Part shown: piece by piece, positions 23,780 to 34,808 of the stretch | Layout: every line of letters begins with the position of its first letter | Numbering within the stretch: the stretch's first letter is position 1 | Source of the DNA: Acanthococcus lagerstroemiae | Lineage: Eukaryota > Arthropoda > Insecta > Hemiptera > Eriococcidae | Assembly (NCBI GenBank): GCA_031841125.1 | Contig: CM063108.1 | Span: 71,954,344-72,018,343 of the forward strand | Direction of reading: 5' to 3' | DNA length: 64,000 nucleotides | Notes under the pieces: generated by a model | Database searches by the model: none | The model's input: the letters and a program-made list of their open reading frames with translations, nothing else | What the model was told of the DNA's origin: nothing | Position numbers and translations under genes: made by a program

Positions 23780-24900
23780 GTATACAACCTATCAGTTAAG
23801 AGTGTAGTGTGTAACACGTGCCTATTTCGTTACACCTAGAGCTCCCTTTTCTACCCTCAAGAACCAGTCAGAAGCATTAGTTCAGACAACATGGCTCGCG
23901 AGAGGAAACGTTTTTAAAAACACAAAAGTTACATTTACATCCGGACGAACGTGTTTATGTACGCAAATGATGCAGATACACGTGCAAACGTGAGTTCTGT
24001 GTATTGTGATAACGAAAAATAAATTCGGCGTGAGAAACTTTCAGCTTCCAGACATCGAGATTAAAACATAATAATATTATGCGCGTACCCGACTAAAGAT
24101 ACCGACAATCGAGAATAGTGGATAGCTACTGCAAAAGTTCCAAAACTGAAGCAGTTAATTCAAAGGCTGCTATCTAGGTACAGGACGAGAACATCGATAG
24201 TGACACGAGTTTTCGTTCAACCTGCAAATGACTGATTCGCTGCCGATTACTCCGAGTAAAAGTTAATTTTCGTCGAGCACGCAATTTTTCTGAAAAAATA
24301 ATAAACTCTTACCCACTGACTTAACAGATGTCGTGACCGATAAGGAATATTTCGCTTTTCAAAAATGAAGGTAGATTTTCAATGGTTCTATTATATTTTC
24401 GCAGGTAGGGTATTCGAAATCGTCTTATACACTGTGAGGAAAAGACCAAGATAAGCAGGCGTAATCAACAAGATTGGATAAGTACCGTATACACCAAAAT
24501 GGCTTCGTCACGTGTGAATCCAACGTGATATTCATTTTACTTCGCTGTATCTTCTGTTGCCTCTTTTGTGCGCACATAACGTGATCGTGTTTCCATTTAA
24601 ATACTTTTATTTTCAAGCTTTCTGGTTGACGGATACATGATCGGATATCTTATACATGGCGTATACGAGTAGGTGTTAAGAATACAATAAGGATAAAAAG
24701 AAACAACTTACGTAATGTATAAGCGAGAATTTTTTCGACTATAAATATACAAAGAACAGCATCCCATCAAATTATAAAATAGCTAATTCGTAATTGTACC
24801 AAAAATGTAGTTTCAAAAAGAATTTCGGTTCACTTAAATCGATAATAAACAGATATAAATAGGGGAAGATAGATCTTTTAATGCACAACGAAAAGCACCG
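23780..24900. other. Unannotated AT-rich stretch
   Basis: No supported gene or repeat. Reading frames are at most 63 codons. Confidence 0.4.
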
Positions 24901-24901
24901 C

Positions 24902-25019
24902 ACAATGGTCCGAGACTTTAGAACCAACGGTGAAACTGTAAAATAATCGGACGTTCTATTCCGATTTCACCTTCCATTTTTCAGGCTGTATATGCGTTTT
25001 AGAAGCCTCGGACCATTGT
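24902..25019. repeat. Short inverted-repeat pair (118 bp span)
   Basis: ACAATGGTCCGAG at 24902-24914 is the perfect reverse complement of 25007-25019; similarity continues weakly inwards (GACTTTAGAA against GGCTTCTAAAA). No target duplication is visible. It could be a tiny transposon relic or a hairpin-forming palindrome. It lies 42 bases from the LINE insertion site. Confidence 0.5.
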
Positions 25020-25060
25020 AAAAACAAAAAACCTTCATTGCCCGTCAAAGTACATTCTCT

Positions 25061-25075
25061 TTTGACACTAGGTAT
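25061..25075. repeat. Target-site duplication of the R1-clade LINE (left copy)
   Basis: TTTGACACTAGGTAT here is repeated exactly at 28819-28833. It marks the 3' end of the minus-strand element. Confidence 0.9.
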
Positions 25076-25343
25076 GTGGTGGGACGTATGGCGATGCACG
25101 CATGCCAAAGTGGCCCCTGAGACACCGCACCCCCGGCACCGGAAACTACCCTTTCGGGCATCGCATCAGTACCGAGCGGAACGCTTTGGGGCCGGGCCCG
25201 AGCCGCCATTTCTCCTGGCCGGAACGGTGCGCACGTCCTGCCAGGGCCACCACGGGGTTCCCCACTGACCGAGGTCCACACTCCCAGAGCAATTGCCTGG
25301 AAATTTCAGGTCCCCCGCAGCCGGACGCGCTGCCTCTTCCTCT
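25076..25343 (-). other. 3' untranslated tail of the R1-clade LINE
   Basis: GC-rich and non-coding on the element strand; the minus strand ends ...CCCACCAC directly at the target duplication, with no poly(A) or simple-repeat tail. Plus-strand reading frames in this segment are shadows. Confidence 0.7.
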
Positions 25344-28300
25344 TCACTCACTCATCGCGTGAGACTCATCCGATTGAAGCTCCAGCCCTGGTGCTACGGG
25401 CGAGCTTTGCTGGATGGTATCCGCCGCCGCCGCAGCAGCAGCAGCAAGTCCAGCTTTTCCTCCTCCTTGCGTCCTCTGTCTCGACCACTCAGCCTCCATC
25501 TTCCGTTGCATGATGGCCGAAACGAAACCCGACACCCGGTTCCAACCGCTTCGGCTCCTCAACAGCTCCGGGACCAGGGTGTTCGGCGCAAGACGGTCGA
25601 TCGCGCCGTCTCCGGGATCGATCGTGACCGCCCCGCGTCTCTCCTCCCAGGCGTCGCACTCGAATAACGTATGCCACGGCGTGTCCTCCTCTCCGCTTGC
25701 ACAATGGGTGCACTCCGCGCTCCCTGCTAAAACCATCCGGTGCAGGTACGAGCCGAAACAACCGTGTCCGCTCAAGACCTGGGTCAGGTGGAAGTTCAGG
25801 CTGCCGTGCCTCCTACCTAACCACAGGTCGAGCTCACCGATCAGCTCCCGGGTCCACTCGCCTTTCGAAGACTGCGCGAGCCTCTCCGTCCATCGCTGAA
25901 GCGTGGTCAGCTGAATGCCTCGCTTCGCCCGGCGTGCCTCCTGCCGCGTCCTCGCCTTCTTCTGCGCCTTGTAGGACTGCGCCAACTCGTCAACCTTCAG
26001 CTCGATTGGTGGAAGGCGCGCCAGCACACCTACCGCCTCCGTTAACACGGTGCGATACGCGCTGATGCACCTTAGCGCGACTCTCCGCTGCACCTTCTCC
26101 AGCTCCACTCTCCGGTACGGTATCTGGACGGCGTCCGCGAATACCGGTGCGCCGTACGTCAGGACCGACAGCACGACGTTCGCGTACAACCTCCGCTTCT
26201 GCACCCGCGGCCCGCCCAGGTTCGCCATCAGTCGCGACAGCTGCCCGGTGACCCGGTCCGCCTTCTCCACCGCTCTCCGGAAGTGCTCGCGGAACGACAG
26301 CTTCCCGTCGAACCATAGCCCCAGGTATTTCAGCGCTGGACATGGCGCGATCCTCTCGCCTTTCAGCACAAACGTTGGTTGGTCGTACTTGCGGCGCGTC
26401 GTGAACAGAACTGCCTCCGCCTTCTGCACCACCAAGCACAATCTCGCCGACTCGCTCCATCCGGTCAGCAACTCCAACGCCCGGTTGACTTTGGTCGCGA
26501 CCTCCGCTGTTGTCGCGGCGTGGCACACCACCAGCGTGTCATCGGCATAACAGATGAGTTTCACGTCTGGTGGGACCGCCAGCCGCAACAACCCGTTGAA
26601 GGCGACGTTCCGCAGGATGGGTCCAAGGAATGACCCCTGAGGAACGCCGCACGTCATCGCTCTCGTGACTGGTCCTGTCGCCGACTCCATCTCGATCCGA
26701 CGCCCGCAGAAATAGCTCCGGATAATCCGTACGAGGTAGCCCGGCACCCGCGCCTCCTCCAACGCTGACACCACACATGAGTACGGTATCGAGTTGAAGG
26801 CGTTGCGAATGTCGAGACTGACCGCCGTACTGAACTCTCCGTCGCGTATCGCCTTCGTCGCCATCGCCTTCAGCCTGAGTGCTGCATCTGCTTTCGAACG
26901 GCCGGTCCTGAAGCCGTACTGGCTGTTCGAGATCGTCCTCCGCCTCTCCAGGTGCGCCTCCAGCCTATCTACGATCGTCCGCTCGAACACCTTCTCCACG
27001 GTGTCGAGCAAGCAGATTTGCCGGTATGATGATGGCTGCCCGTCTGGCTTCTCTGGCTTCTTGATGAGGGCAAGCCGCGCCGCCTTCCATCGGTCCGGAA
27101 ATATTCCCTCCTGCAACGCGCGGTTAAACACGTTGGTTAGGAGGGACGGCTCCGCCCGATGCACGGACTCCCACACAACGTTCAGGAGCATGTCAGGCCC
27201 TGGTGCCTTCCACTTCTTCGTCCGGATCCGCTCGATGGCACTGTCCACTTCGCCGGTGCTCAGTGGACAGAACTCCTCCGTGGCATCTCCGGACGACGAC
27301 GCCGGTAGTTGTGGGCGCTGCGGGAACAGCTCCTCCACCACCTTCTGCAGCACTCCCGACTCCATGCGGCTCGTTACCGATGGCCCCCCGGCCCTCCGCA
27401 TCACAATATGATACGGCTTTCCGAAGGGGTCGCGGTCCGCCTCCTGTCGCAGCTCCTCCCACGCCGTCTTCTTATTTTGCCGGATGGCCGCCTTGAGGAC
27501 TCGGCGCGTCTGCTGGTACCGCTACGAGGCTTCACCCGTCCTTCCGTCATCTCGTCCTATCCGCTGATAGCGACGACGGAGGCGGTTACATTCCTTCCGC
27601 AGCTCGGCAATCTCGTCGGTCCACCAGTACACTGGGGGTCGCGCACGTGGCGGACCGACGCGGGGCATTGCGCTATCGCAGGCCGCTGCCACCGTCCTGA
27701 TGACGTCATCGGCTGCGGCCTCGGCGCTCCTTTCTGCAGTCCCGTGCCCTCCCTTTCCCCAGGTGAGAGCCAGGAAGCTCGCCTCTAATCGATCGGCGTC
27801 TAGCTTCCGGATTGCCCATCTTTCCGGCTTCTTCTCCTTCGGTACAGCGACTACGGTGTGACCCCTGTCAAGCTGGAACGTGATATAGCGGTGGTCGCTC
27901 CCGGACTCCTCGTCGAGCACGGACCAGCCCTTGATCAGCGGACCAGTCCTGCTGACGCGAAGGTCACGTCGATGACTGAGCTCCATCCCTGGTGGAACCT
28001 CGTTGGAGTGCCGCCCACGTTCGTCGGAACGAGGTCTAGTCGGGCGGCAAGCTCCCCCGAGGCGTACCCTCTGTGGTCGGTCCGGCCGGAGTACCATTCC
28101 TCTGTCTTGGCATTGAAGTCTCCGGCCACGATCACCCTCGACGTCCTCCTGGCGACGCTCTCCTCCAGACAGGCGAGGTAGGTCTCGAACTCCTTCAAGG
28201 TCCTGTTCGGGGAGAAGTAGCAACTGTAGACGGCGAGGTCGCCCAACTATACAGCTACATACCCCTCCCCCTCCTCTACCCCGCCTAGAGCTATTGGGCA

Positions 28301-28567
28301 GTCTGGACACACTCCTAGTGCTGCAAGTCCGCTGCGGTCGCGGTGCCACCCTCTCGCCTCAGCGACCCTATAAGGCTCGCTGGCTATCACCAGGTCAACC
28401 TGTCTCTCTCCCACAGTGCGCCACAGGAGATCCTGCGCGACTGCACTGTGGTTCAAGTTGACCTGAAGAAAGTTCAGTGGCCTGGTCAGCGGCGTTGGAT
28501 CGGCCGCCGCCGACTTCGGCCTCCACCTTCTCCTCTTCCTTCTCGGGCGGTACTCACGTCCTGGCAT
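25344..28567 (-). pseudogene. ORF2 of the R1-clade LINE: endonuclease-reverse transcriptase, broken
   Basis: Target-primed retrotransposition polyprotein. The first segment (from 28567) holds the endonuclease: LNFLQVNLNHS, VIASEPY, VIVAGDFNAKTEEW; the terminal GSDHRY lies after a frameshift near 27945. A TAG at 28247-28249 interrupts the endonuclease just before LGDLAVYSCYFSP, and another TAG at 27522-27524 lies in the linker before QTRRVLKAAIRQNKK. The last 686 codons (27404-25344) are uninterrupted: KAPGPD at 66-71, catalytic D in VSLDIRNAF at 198, GVPQGS at 253-258, YADD at 286-289, and a C-terminal CTHC...H...C zinc motif at 565-583, ending in a short polyalanine run (about 654-661). Two stops and one frameshift make it non-functional, although the palm is intact. 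Confidence 0.93.
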
Positions 28568-28818
28568 CCTCGGCCACCCAAGACGTGCGCGCTGTCGCGT
28601 CCCTCCACCAGGCTACACCGTGGACACTTCGGCGGCTCGCTACACTCCCGGATCTTGTGCCCGGCCCCGCCACACCGGTAGCACACATCGCTGATGCTGG
28701 CCGTAGCTGCGCACTTCGTGAAGATGTGGCCCACCTGCAGGCACCGGTAGCACCTGGCCTCCTTCTTCCTGTCGGCCTCCAGCGAGCGCACCCGACAGGC
28801 GCTCCAGCATAGAGGCAC
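28486..28818 (-). pseudogene. ORF1 C-terminus of the R1-clade LINE (zinc-knuckle protein)
   Basis: The truncated 3' end of the nucleic-acid-binding ORF1. Two canonical CX2CX4HX4C knuckles (CYRCLQVGHIFTKC and CYRCGGAGHKIREC) and a third, wider CPRC...H...C are followed by a basic tail. The frame enters from the 5' breakpoint at 28818 without its own start. It overlaps the beginning of ORF2 by about 80 bases, as is common in this clade. The product would bind element RNA in the ribonucleoprotein. Confidence 0.88.
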
Positions 28819-28833
28819 TTTGACACTAGGTAT
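28819..28833. repeat. Target-site duplication of the R1-clade LINE (right copy)
   Basis: Exact copy of 25061-25075; marks the truncated 5' end of the element. Confidence 0.9.
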
Positions 28834-30580
28834 TACAGAAGTTATTTTTACTCATCAATCACTACGCGTGAAAATGAACTGCTGAGATTGTTTTACCCAG
28901 AATATACGCTTCGAAATTTTCATATTCTCACTGAAATCTCCGAACAAGCACTTGTAAAAACTACAAATGGTGCTGACTTGATGAAATTGCATTTCCCAGT
29001 GGCTTTCTGGTGTCCATTTTCCTCAGTTAATCATAATACCTACTCGCTTGCTTTTCCATTTTCGGACTTCTTTCTTATTTCCCTTTTTACTGAGAAAACA
29101 GTGCTTATTCAGCAACCATGATTATGCAGGGTGTAAATATAATTATTATATCTTCTCACGCGTTATACTGTTTAAACTCGAACTGGATCGACGAGGGAAG
29201 TCCACAGGTATTCAATCGTGAAATTTAGTTCATCTTTTTCTAAAGTAAAAATTTTTCTCTTTCGAAAAGGGCACCAAGGTACACCGCTATATGTAGCTTT
29301 ATAATTTCAAGTACGAGTAAACAGGTAGGTATGAGTAAGCAGTCTATCGAAATTACAATTTCTAAGGTCGCTGATTCTGAATAATATTTCCATTAGATTT
29401 CTGATCTGTCTCTGATTTGGGCATCAAGATCCAAATTTCAAGCGAGGAACGCGGATTTTAACGCACAGTCTAATCTATGACACCGGAATTGAGTGATCGG
29501 GACTTCCTTAGTTTTGATATTTTTTTCGTTTTCCCAAAAGTAGATTACATTTGTCCGTTGATATGCAAAATTTTAATTTTGGGGGCTTCCAATAAGGTCT
29601 CATCAAAAGATCCAAGAAACCCTTTTTGATGCATATCGTTCGACTTTGTAAGTCGAACAAATTCTGCCTGTTTCTCAAATTTACAATTTCAGTTTTGAGG
29701 CCCCACTCCGGTATAATCAAACATCTGATGACATTTTTAAAATTAATGATTCGAAGAACTCCTATTTCTATAGTCTGTTAGTACTTTTTCTTTTTGAATT
29801 CGATAACAGGTGGAAACTACGGGCCTTATCTAGGGGGACAGATATTGGCTTCACTGAAAAAGAAACTCTTGCCAGTTGAAGATTCATACTCGTCCCGAGC
29901 CTATCAAACTCTGCATGGAAACTAAAATGTTGTGGCGGCAAGGGGGGGGGGTCACCAGAACAAATTCGAAATATGACAGGCCGCCATTTAGGGTTTGCAA
30001 CTGGTAATATAATATGTACTTAGGTATAATGAGGGCATCTGAACTACGAGTATAAGGCGGATTGCGCAAGTGTTTCCTCAACAGTAATAAGAGGCGAATA
30101 CAAATTCATAGAATTGCAGTTCTTTAACAGATCTCGCCTCTCTCCTAATACTAAGAATCTAATAGATTAGCTGTCCCTTCCAATCCCGGAAAACTCAAAA
30201 TCTGAGAAATTGCAGAGGCAGATCAGATGTTACTCCGAAAACCAGCCAGTTCGAGTAATAAACAAATCGATCATCTCACAAGAATAGAGACAAACCTACT
30301 AACCGAGTTAGACGCACAAGCAGACAGACAAACAAAAATAAAATCAGACAGACAGGATCACAATGAAACAGGTCAGTTTTGAAAGATACTTAATGAATCT
30401 AGACGACCTTACTAACCAGTGACAGATTTAACAAGGCGGTAAAGGGACAATTGCCGACGATACGAAAAGGTCCCCTCGCACCCCGACAATGAAAATTAAA
30501 AATATTGTAAAGCGAACTTTATTGCGAAAAGGGTTCCCAGCCAACTCGTTTGATTTTTTTATTTGGCATCGTCTAAACCT
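28834..30580. other. Non-coding AT-rich stretch with one motif A copy
   Basis: A motif A repeat lies at about 29364-29440 (GGTCGCTGATTCTGAATAAT ... TTAGATTTCTGATCTG). There is a G11 run at 29941-29951 and an ACAGACA-rich patch near 30320-30355. No gene is supported. Confidence 0.45.
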
Positions 30581-30586
30581 TTCCTT

Positions 30587-30910
30587 CCTGCCAGAATTGT
30601 ATAACTTTTTTTATTACACACATCCCTCAGTAAAATCGTCTCATCTTATTTTGGACTTTTTGACCGACTTTTTTTTAGGGACCCCTGCCAGAATGGTGCG
30701 ACTTTTTATCACACACAAGAAGCCTGCCAACCTTTTCCGAACCCACAGCCCGAGAGTGTAGCTCAGTGGCTCGATAATAATGGAATTAAAAAAAAAAAAA
30801 ATTTAACCGTCTGATCTATTGTTTTACAAGACTCTACCCTCTACCAGAATCGTGTGATTTTTTGGCACATAAGAGGCCTCGACAAAATCGACTGAATTTT
30901 TTTGGAGGAG
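30587..30910 (+). repeat. Degenerate tandem repeat, about 100-150 bp unit, three copies
   Basis: The phrase CTGCCAGAATTGTATAACTT followed by TTATTACACACA recurs at about 30588, 30684 (CTGCCAGAATGGTGCGACTTT, then TCACACACAAGA) and 30841 (CTACCAGAATCGTGTGATTTT, then GGCACATAAGAG). The units are well diverged, so the array is old. Confidence 0.55.
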
Positions 30911-31766
30911 GGGCTATTAAAATCGATGCGATCTTCTTTTTTGTTCAACTTTAAAAATGGTAGGTTACTCAGAGTGCTTACCGAGTGGAGTTTACCTTAA
31001 ATCAGCCACAGTTACTAATATAATTTTCGTTTGCGCATTTCTGCGTGCTATAAAATTTTGGGCGGATCTTAATAGAGCTTGAATGAGTCTTAATGAGTTT
31101 TTACCCACTCTCTATGAGTCTGAACAAATTTGCAGGGGTCAATTCGCGAAATAATAAGCTGTAAGAAATAAGAACATATTAGGCTACAGGGAATTTCCAA
31201 ACTAAAAATAAACCATCTACTAGTAGCCCTCGAGAGACCATCAGACAGGCGGCCAGCCAGCGAGTCAGCACCCGAAAAAAGATTTCAAGATCTAATTACT
31301 GACATAATGTCTGATGGTCTAACCCCAAATACGAAACTGACTGCTTTTTTCGATACCTTCGGGGAGGGGAAGAGGAAGAAAGTAATCTGAAAATGGTGCA
31401 ATAAATTAGAACAAGCTAACAACAAATTAATGCCAACCATTTTAGATAATAAAATTGGATTAGCCAAGCATAATACATGTTGGAGTATTCGAGAATAAAA
31501 GATTATGCCACTGAAAAACCGAAGTATATTATTCGACCTTATTTTAGTTCCTCAGTGCACTCGAATCCGACGCCAACTCCGTCGAGTGTCGTCAAAATCC
31601 GCGAGCTAGATTTAGCCACGATTCTAAACTTTCTCAATTATATTCGGTTTTTGTTGTTTCCTATTACAGTAAATTAAAAACTACTTAACTTTCTTCGAGA
31701 GTTTCATAATTATTGTTGCACGTTTGCGTAAAACAGATTAACACCGCTCAAAAATATTTACGTAAG
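30911..31766. other. Non-coding stretch, includes a GAGTCTT block at 31065-31140
   Basis: The short block (TTGAATGAGTCTTAATGAGTTT and neighbours) belongs to the same vocabulary as 5940-6560. Otherwise nothing is supported. Confidence 0.4.
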
Positions 31767-31940
31767 TACGAGGGTCGTTCAGAAAGTAACCTAACTAATT
31801 TTTTTTCTCGCCAATGGGTAACACTGCTGCGATGCCATTCTGGCTAGGTGTTTCGGAAGGTGATATTAGTAGATCATGATTGAGATTTTCGTGTCGATCG
31901 AGTGTGTAGCCTGTAGCACGTGATTTATAACGCAAAAAGT

Positions 31941-32242
31941 ATGTCTACGAAGCTAACCTGTTTCCTCCAAATTTGAACAACGTGCGGTAATTCGTTTTCT
32001 ACATGCCGAAGGTAAGAACGGTACTGAAATTCATCAAAGATTGTGTGTCATGTATGGAGAAAACCTTGCTCTATCACGTTGGAGTGTTTACGATTGGATA
32101 AGTTTGAAGGAGGACAAACAGATGTTTTCGATGAACCGGTTCTGGCAGACCGTCTGACGCGGTGAACGAAGAGAGCGTCAACATCGTGCGTGCGCCATCT
32201 GTTGATGGATGATCGTCGGTACACAATTACCGATATACACCG
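31941..32242 (+). pseudogene. Mariner transposase, N-terminal DNA-binding part
   Basis: From ATG at 31941 the frame breaks at once; the recognisable reading resumes at 31969 as KFEQRAVIRFLHAEGKNGTE, IHQRLCVMYGENLALSRWSVYDWIS, the helix-turn-helix that binds the inverted repeats. The continuation is found only by changing frame: QTDVFDEP, then SGRPSDAVNEESVNIVRA, then LLMDDRRYTITDIHR. At least three frameshifts. It ends at about 32242, where the LINE sequence begins. Confidence 0.85.
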
Positions 32243-33565
32243 TTAGATGGCGTTACACTACTCTTAATTTAATATATATATATTTGCGACCCTCTCTACA
32301 GCCTAGTGACCGGGGGAATATACACAAATTTTTACAATAAAAACTAAAAACAAAACCAAAAACAAGAGAGAGAAAAAAACAAAAACCTCAAGTAAGAAAG
32401 GAAGATGAGTGTGGAAGAGAGAATAAAGTTATGGGAAGAGGGAGAGAGGGAGATTCTAATTGACATGGGAAATGAATGAGCTGGAGATGAAGATTCAATG
32501 ATGATGAAATTATGAGATGCGACCTACAACCCCTCCCTGTCGCCCCATCGCCGATGTCCTCATAAAACCCGGTAGTTCAGGAATTGCGACGGATTAGGGA
32601 CCGAGTTCGCATGGAATAAGCCAAAGAATAATAGTTTGAAATTGACTCTCATTTAGATTTTGGAAGCCTTTTGCGATAATTATTTCAGTTAAATAGGGCA
32701 CTGATTTCCTTCTTGAATTTCGATTTATTTACTGAATCGAGTATGTGTCTAAATGGGTATGGATCTGTGCTATGGTGTTATACATTCTCATTGTGCGACT
32801 GAACGGAGCTTTCATATAATGGTTTGAGCGAGTAAGCCGCGGAAGAAATATGCCGGTTGTTCTACTGTTGAAACTCAGTACCTATTCGGATTCGTATATT
32901 TTCAAGTAGCATTGGTGCGTTTATTTTGTTATGTATTATTTTGTGTAAAAAGACGAATGCGTCTATACTTCTGCGTCCTTGAAGACTTTTAACTTCAAAC
33001 CCCTGGAGCAGTTCTGAGTATGTTATTGAGAAGGAGTAGTACGAGAATAGTTTGAAGTATAAATACCGTAAGAACCTCTTTTGTGCCTGCTCTATAATAT
33101 TGATTGCATCAATTGTTGTAGGGCTCCATACCACTGAGGCGAACTCAAGATGTGTTCTCACGAGAGAAAAGTATAATAATAGTACCGTTTCTATATTTCC
33201 GAAAGTGTTCGTATTTCTTATGACAAATCCAAACATTTTCCTGGCTTTATTGACTACTTGATCAACATGTGTTTTAAATGTCAGTTTATTGTCGAGAAGA
33301 ACCTCCAGATCTCTGATTTCAGTCACTATTGTGAGCTTATATGCTCTCCTATTGTATAGCCCTTTTCGATGTGGTTAAGTTTCCGCGTAAAGCTAATTAC
33401 AACTCATTTTTGTTTCTTAAATGGTAAATTATTTTCCCTACTCCAGGCTACGAGCTCATTAAGATCATTTTGCAGAGCATACGTATCGTGTTCGGTATAA
33501 ATCTGCTTGTATAATTTCAGGTCATCCACGTATAAAAGTACATGAGAGTGTTTGATCTCATGTAG
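32243..33565 (-). mobile_element. Jockey/CR1-group LINE fragment nested in the mariner
   Basis: Minus-strand reverse-transcriptase remnant. From the right: HVLLYVDDLKLYKQI (active-site YVDD at about 33521-33532), DLNELVAWSRENNL, a TGA at 33404, a frameshift near 33326, then IRDLEVLLDNKLTFKTHVD, NKARKMFGFVIRN, YFSLVRTHLEFASVVWSP and AQKRFLRYLYFKL. The 3' end at left includes a TATATATATA run near 32272-32283. It is truncated at its 5' end within the palm. No clean target duplication is visible, and transposase sequence is missing across the site. Confidence 0.85.
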
Positions 33566-33579
33566 TCGTGCCTCAATCC

Positions 33580-33928
33580 ATGAAATTCTTAATCGGCGAA
33601 TTAAAACGGAAGGGTCTCCTGAAGAAAGGTGTAGTGCTCTTGCACAATAACGCCGTGCTTGACGGTTACCCTGGTCAACAATTTCCACTGGGAGACAATG
33701 AACCACCCTCCGTATTCTTCAGACTTGGCTCCCAGCGATTTTCACGCCTTTCCCAGGCTGAAAAAACAACTAGCGGGAAAGCGTTTTGCGAACGGCGCAG
33801 CGTTGCAAACAGCGGTCGACGAGTTCTTCAGAAAAATGGGAGCGCAATGGTACTCCGACGGCATCAATAAACTCGTCTCGTGTTATGACAAATGTTTATC
33901 TCGTGGAGGGGATTATGTAGAGAAGTAG
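33580..33928 (+). pseudogene. Mariner transposase, C-terminal catalytic part
   Basis: Resumes with GELKRKGLLKKGVVLLHNNA; the usual HDNA carrying the second catalytic aspartate reads HNNA, and about 15 bases after it (normally RPHTA) are lost with a frameshift. The next frame gives LTVTLVNNFHWE, NHPPYSSDLAPSDFHAFPRLK (third catalytic Asp in LAPSD) and ends YDKCLSRGGDYVEK with TAG at 33926-33928, the normal C-terminus. The first catalytic Asp (GDE block) falls in the missing middle. Non-functional. Confidence 0.9.
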
Positions 33929-34029
33929 TAATTTTCCTCAAATATATTATATATTTTTTCCGAAATTTTTCCTTCATTTTTAATATTTTTATTAATTTTA
34001 GTTAGGTTACTTTCTGAACGACCCCCGTA

Positions 34030-34605
34030 GTTTTACCGGGTACAATGAACTTGATGAAAACCGAAACGAGCGTGGTACAATTTCTTTTCGGGCTTGCACA
34101 GAGAAGAGCGAACGTTCGAATAGAATTTTATTTGTTCAAAATTCACTCTTGTTACTTTCATTTCGCAAAAACGACGAGCCTACAGAACGTTCGAAAACGT
34201 TTAGAACAAAAGTAATTCGATTTCAGAACATTTTGCGATTTACTGCGTGCCCGAAAGCCCCCGTAGCTCGTAAACTAAGAACATTAGGCGTTTACGTCGG
34301 AAGCTTTCATAAATTTTTACTTTATCTAAGAAGACCAGTGACTGCTTGCGCTCTCATTTGGCCGTGAATGTGTTCATGCAGTGCAAACGTTGAAATTTAT
34401 TTTTAAACAGAAGAACACTTCCTGTTTTACGATCATTTAGCGACAGACACTTCCTTTTACTTTTTCCAATACTAATTTATTTTTCATTTAATCATTTACC
34501 TAGTTCAAAGGATGTGAAAATCTATACCACATATACGTATTTCCTCATTTCAGATATGTTCGCAATCAAATTTAGTGCGAATTATGAAATTTACTATAAT
34601 TAACT
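34030..34605. other. Unannotated non-coding stretch
   Basis: No gene supported; a 72-codon plus-strand frame at 34149-34367 has no recognisable features. Confidence 0.4.
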
Positions 34606-34613
34606 CGTGTCTA

Positions 34614-34800
34614 CACGGCCGTATACAAGGGGCGGGGAAGGGGTTAGGGGTCTGACACCTCTTGGGTACGGCCGTGCGCTTAAAAATTCAGGAAAATGCG
34701 GATCTCAGAAACATTAGGAAATAAATTTAGTTTAAAATACCCCATATGTTAGGTCAACCTCCCCCCCCCCCTCGCTATATTCCTGGATACGGCACTGCTG
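34614..34800. mobile_element. hAT-like miniature element (187 bp) with 8-bp target duplication
   Basis: Left end CACGGCCGTATACAAGG pairs imperfectly with the right end (reverse complement CAGCAGTGCCGTATCCAGG). The flanks are exact copies of CGTGTCTA (34606-34613 and 34801-34808), the 8-bp duplication length of hAT elements. A C12 run lies just inside the right end. No coding capacity. Confidence 0.85.
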
Positions 34801-34808
34801 CGTGTCTA

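Larger units (their letters stand above)
25076..28818 (-). mobile_element. R1-clade non-LTR retrotransposon, 5'-truncated
   Basis: A 3743-bp GC-rich insert between perfect 15-bp direct repeats, read on the minus strand. In order: end of ORF1 with zinc knuckles (28818-28486), ORF2 with an apurinic-type endonuclease, reverse transcriptase and C-terminal zinc motif (28567-25344), and a 268-bp 3' tail without poly(A). The gene order, the overlap of ORF1 and ORF2, and the C-terminal CCHC motif fit the R1 clade. R1 itself targets 28S rDNA and other members target telomeric repeats; neither is seen here, so this copy sits in ordinary AT-rich DNA. The 5' end is cut inside ORF1, as in incomplete target-primed reverse transcription. 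Confidence 0.92.
31769..34027 (+). mobile_element. Mariner-family DNA transposon, dead, with a nested LINE
   Basis: Terminal inverted repeats of about 30 bp: the left end CGAGGGTCGTTCAGAAAGTA is matched by the reverse complement of the right end (one mismatch over CG-GGGTCGTTCAGAAAGTAACCTAACTAA). Both ends abut TA (31767-31768 and 34028-34029), the target duplication of Tc1/mariner elements. Inside are the two outer parts of a mariner transposase separated by a LINE fragment. The near-identity of the ends contrasts with the heavily damaged gene. Confidence 0.92.

Noticed and set aside
25102..27788. Long plus-strand reading frames (up to 205 codons) across the GC-rich segment
   Set aside because: They are antisense shadows of the R1-clade LINE ORF2 and reflect its GC-rich codons.
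30755..30800. tRNA- or SINE-like start (TAGCTCAGTGG resembles an internal A box)
   Set aside because: No B box (GGTTCGAATCC-like) at a suitable distance and no cloverleaf pairing; followed by an A run.
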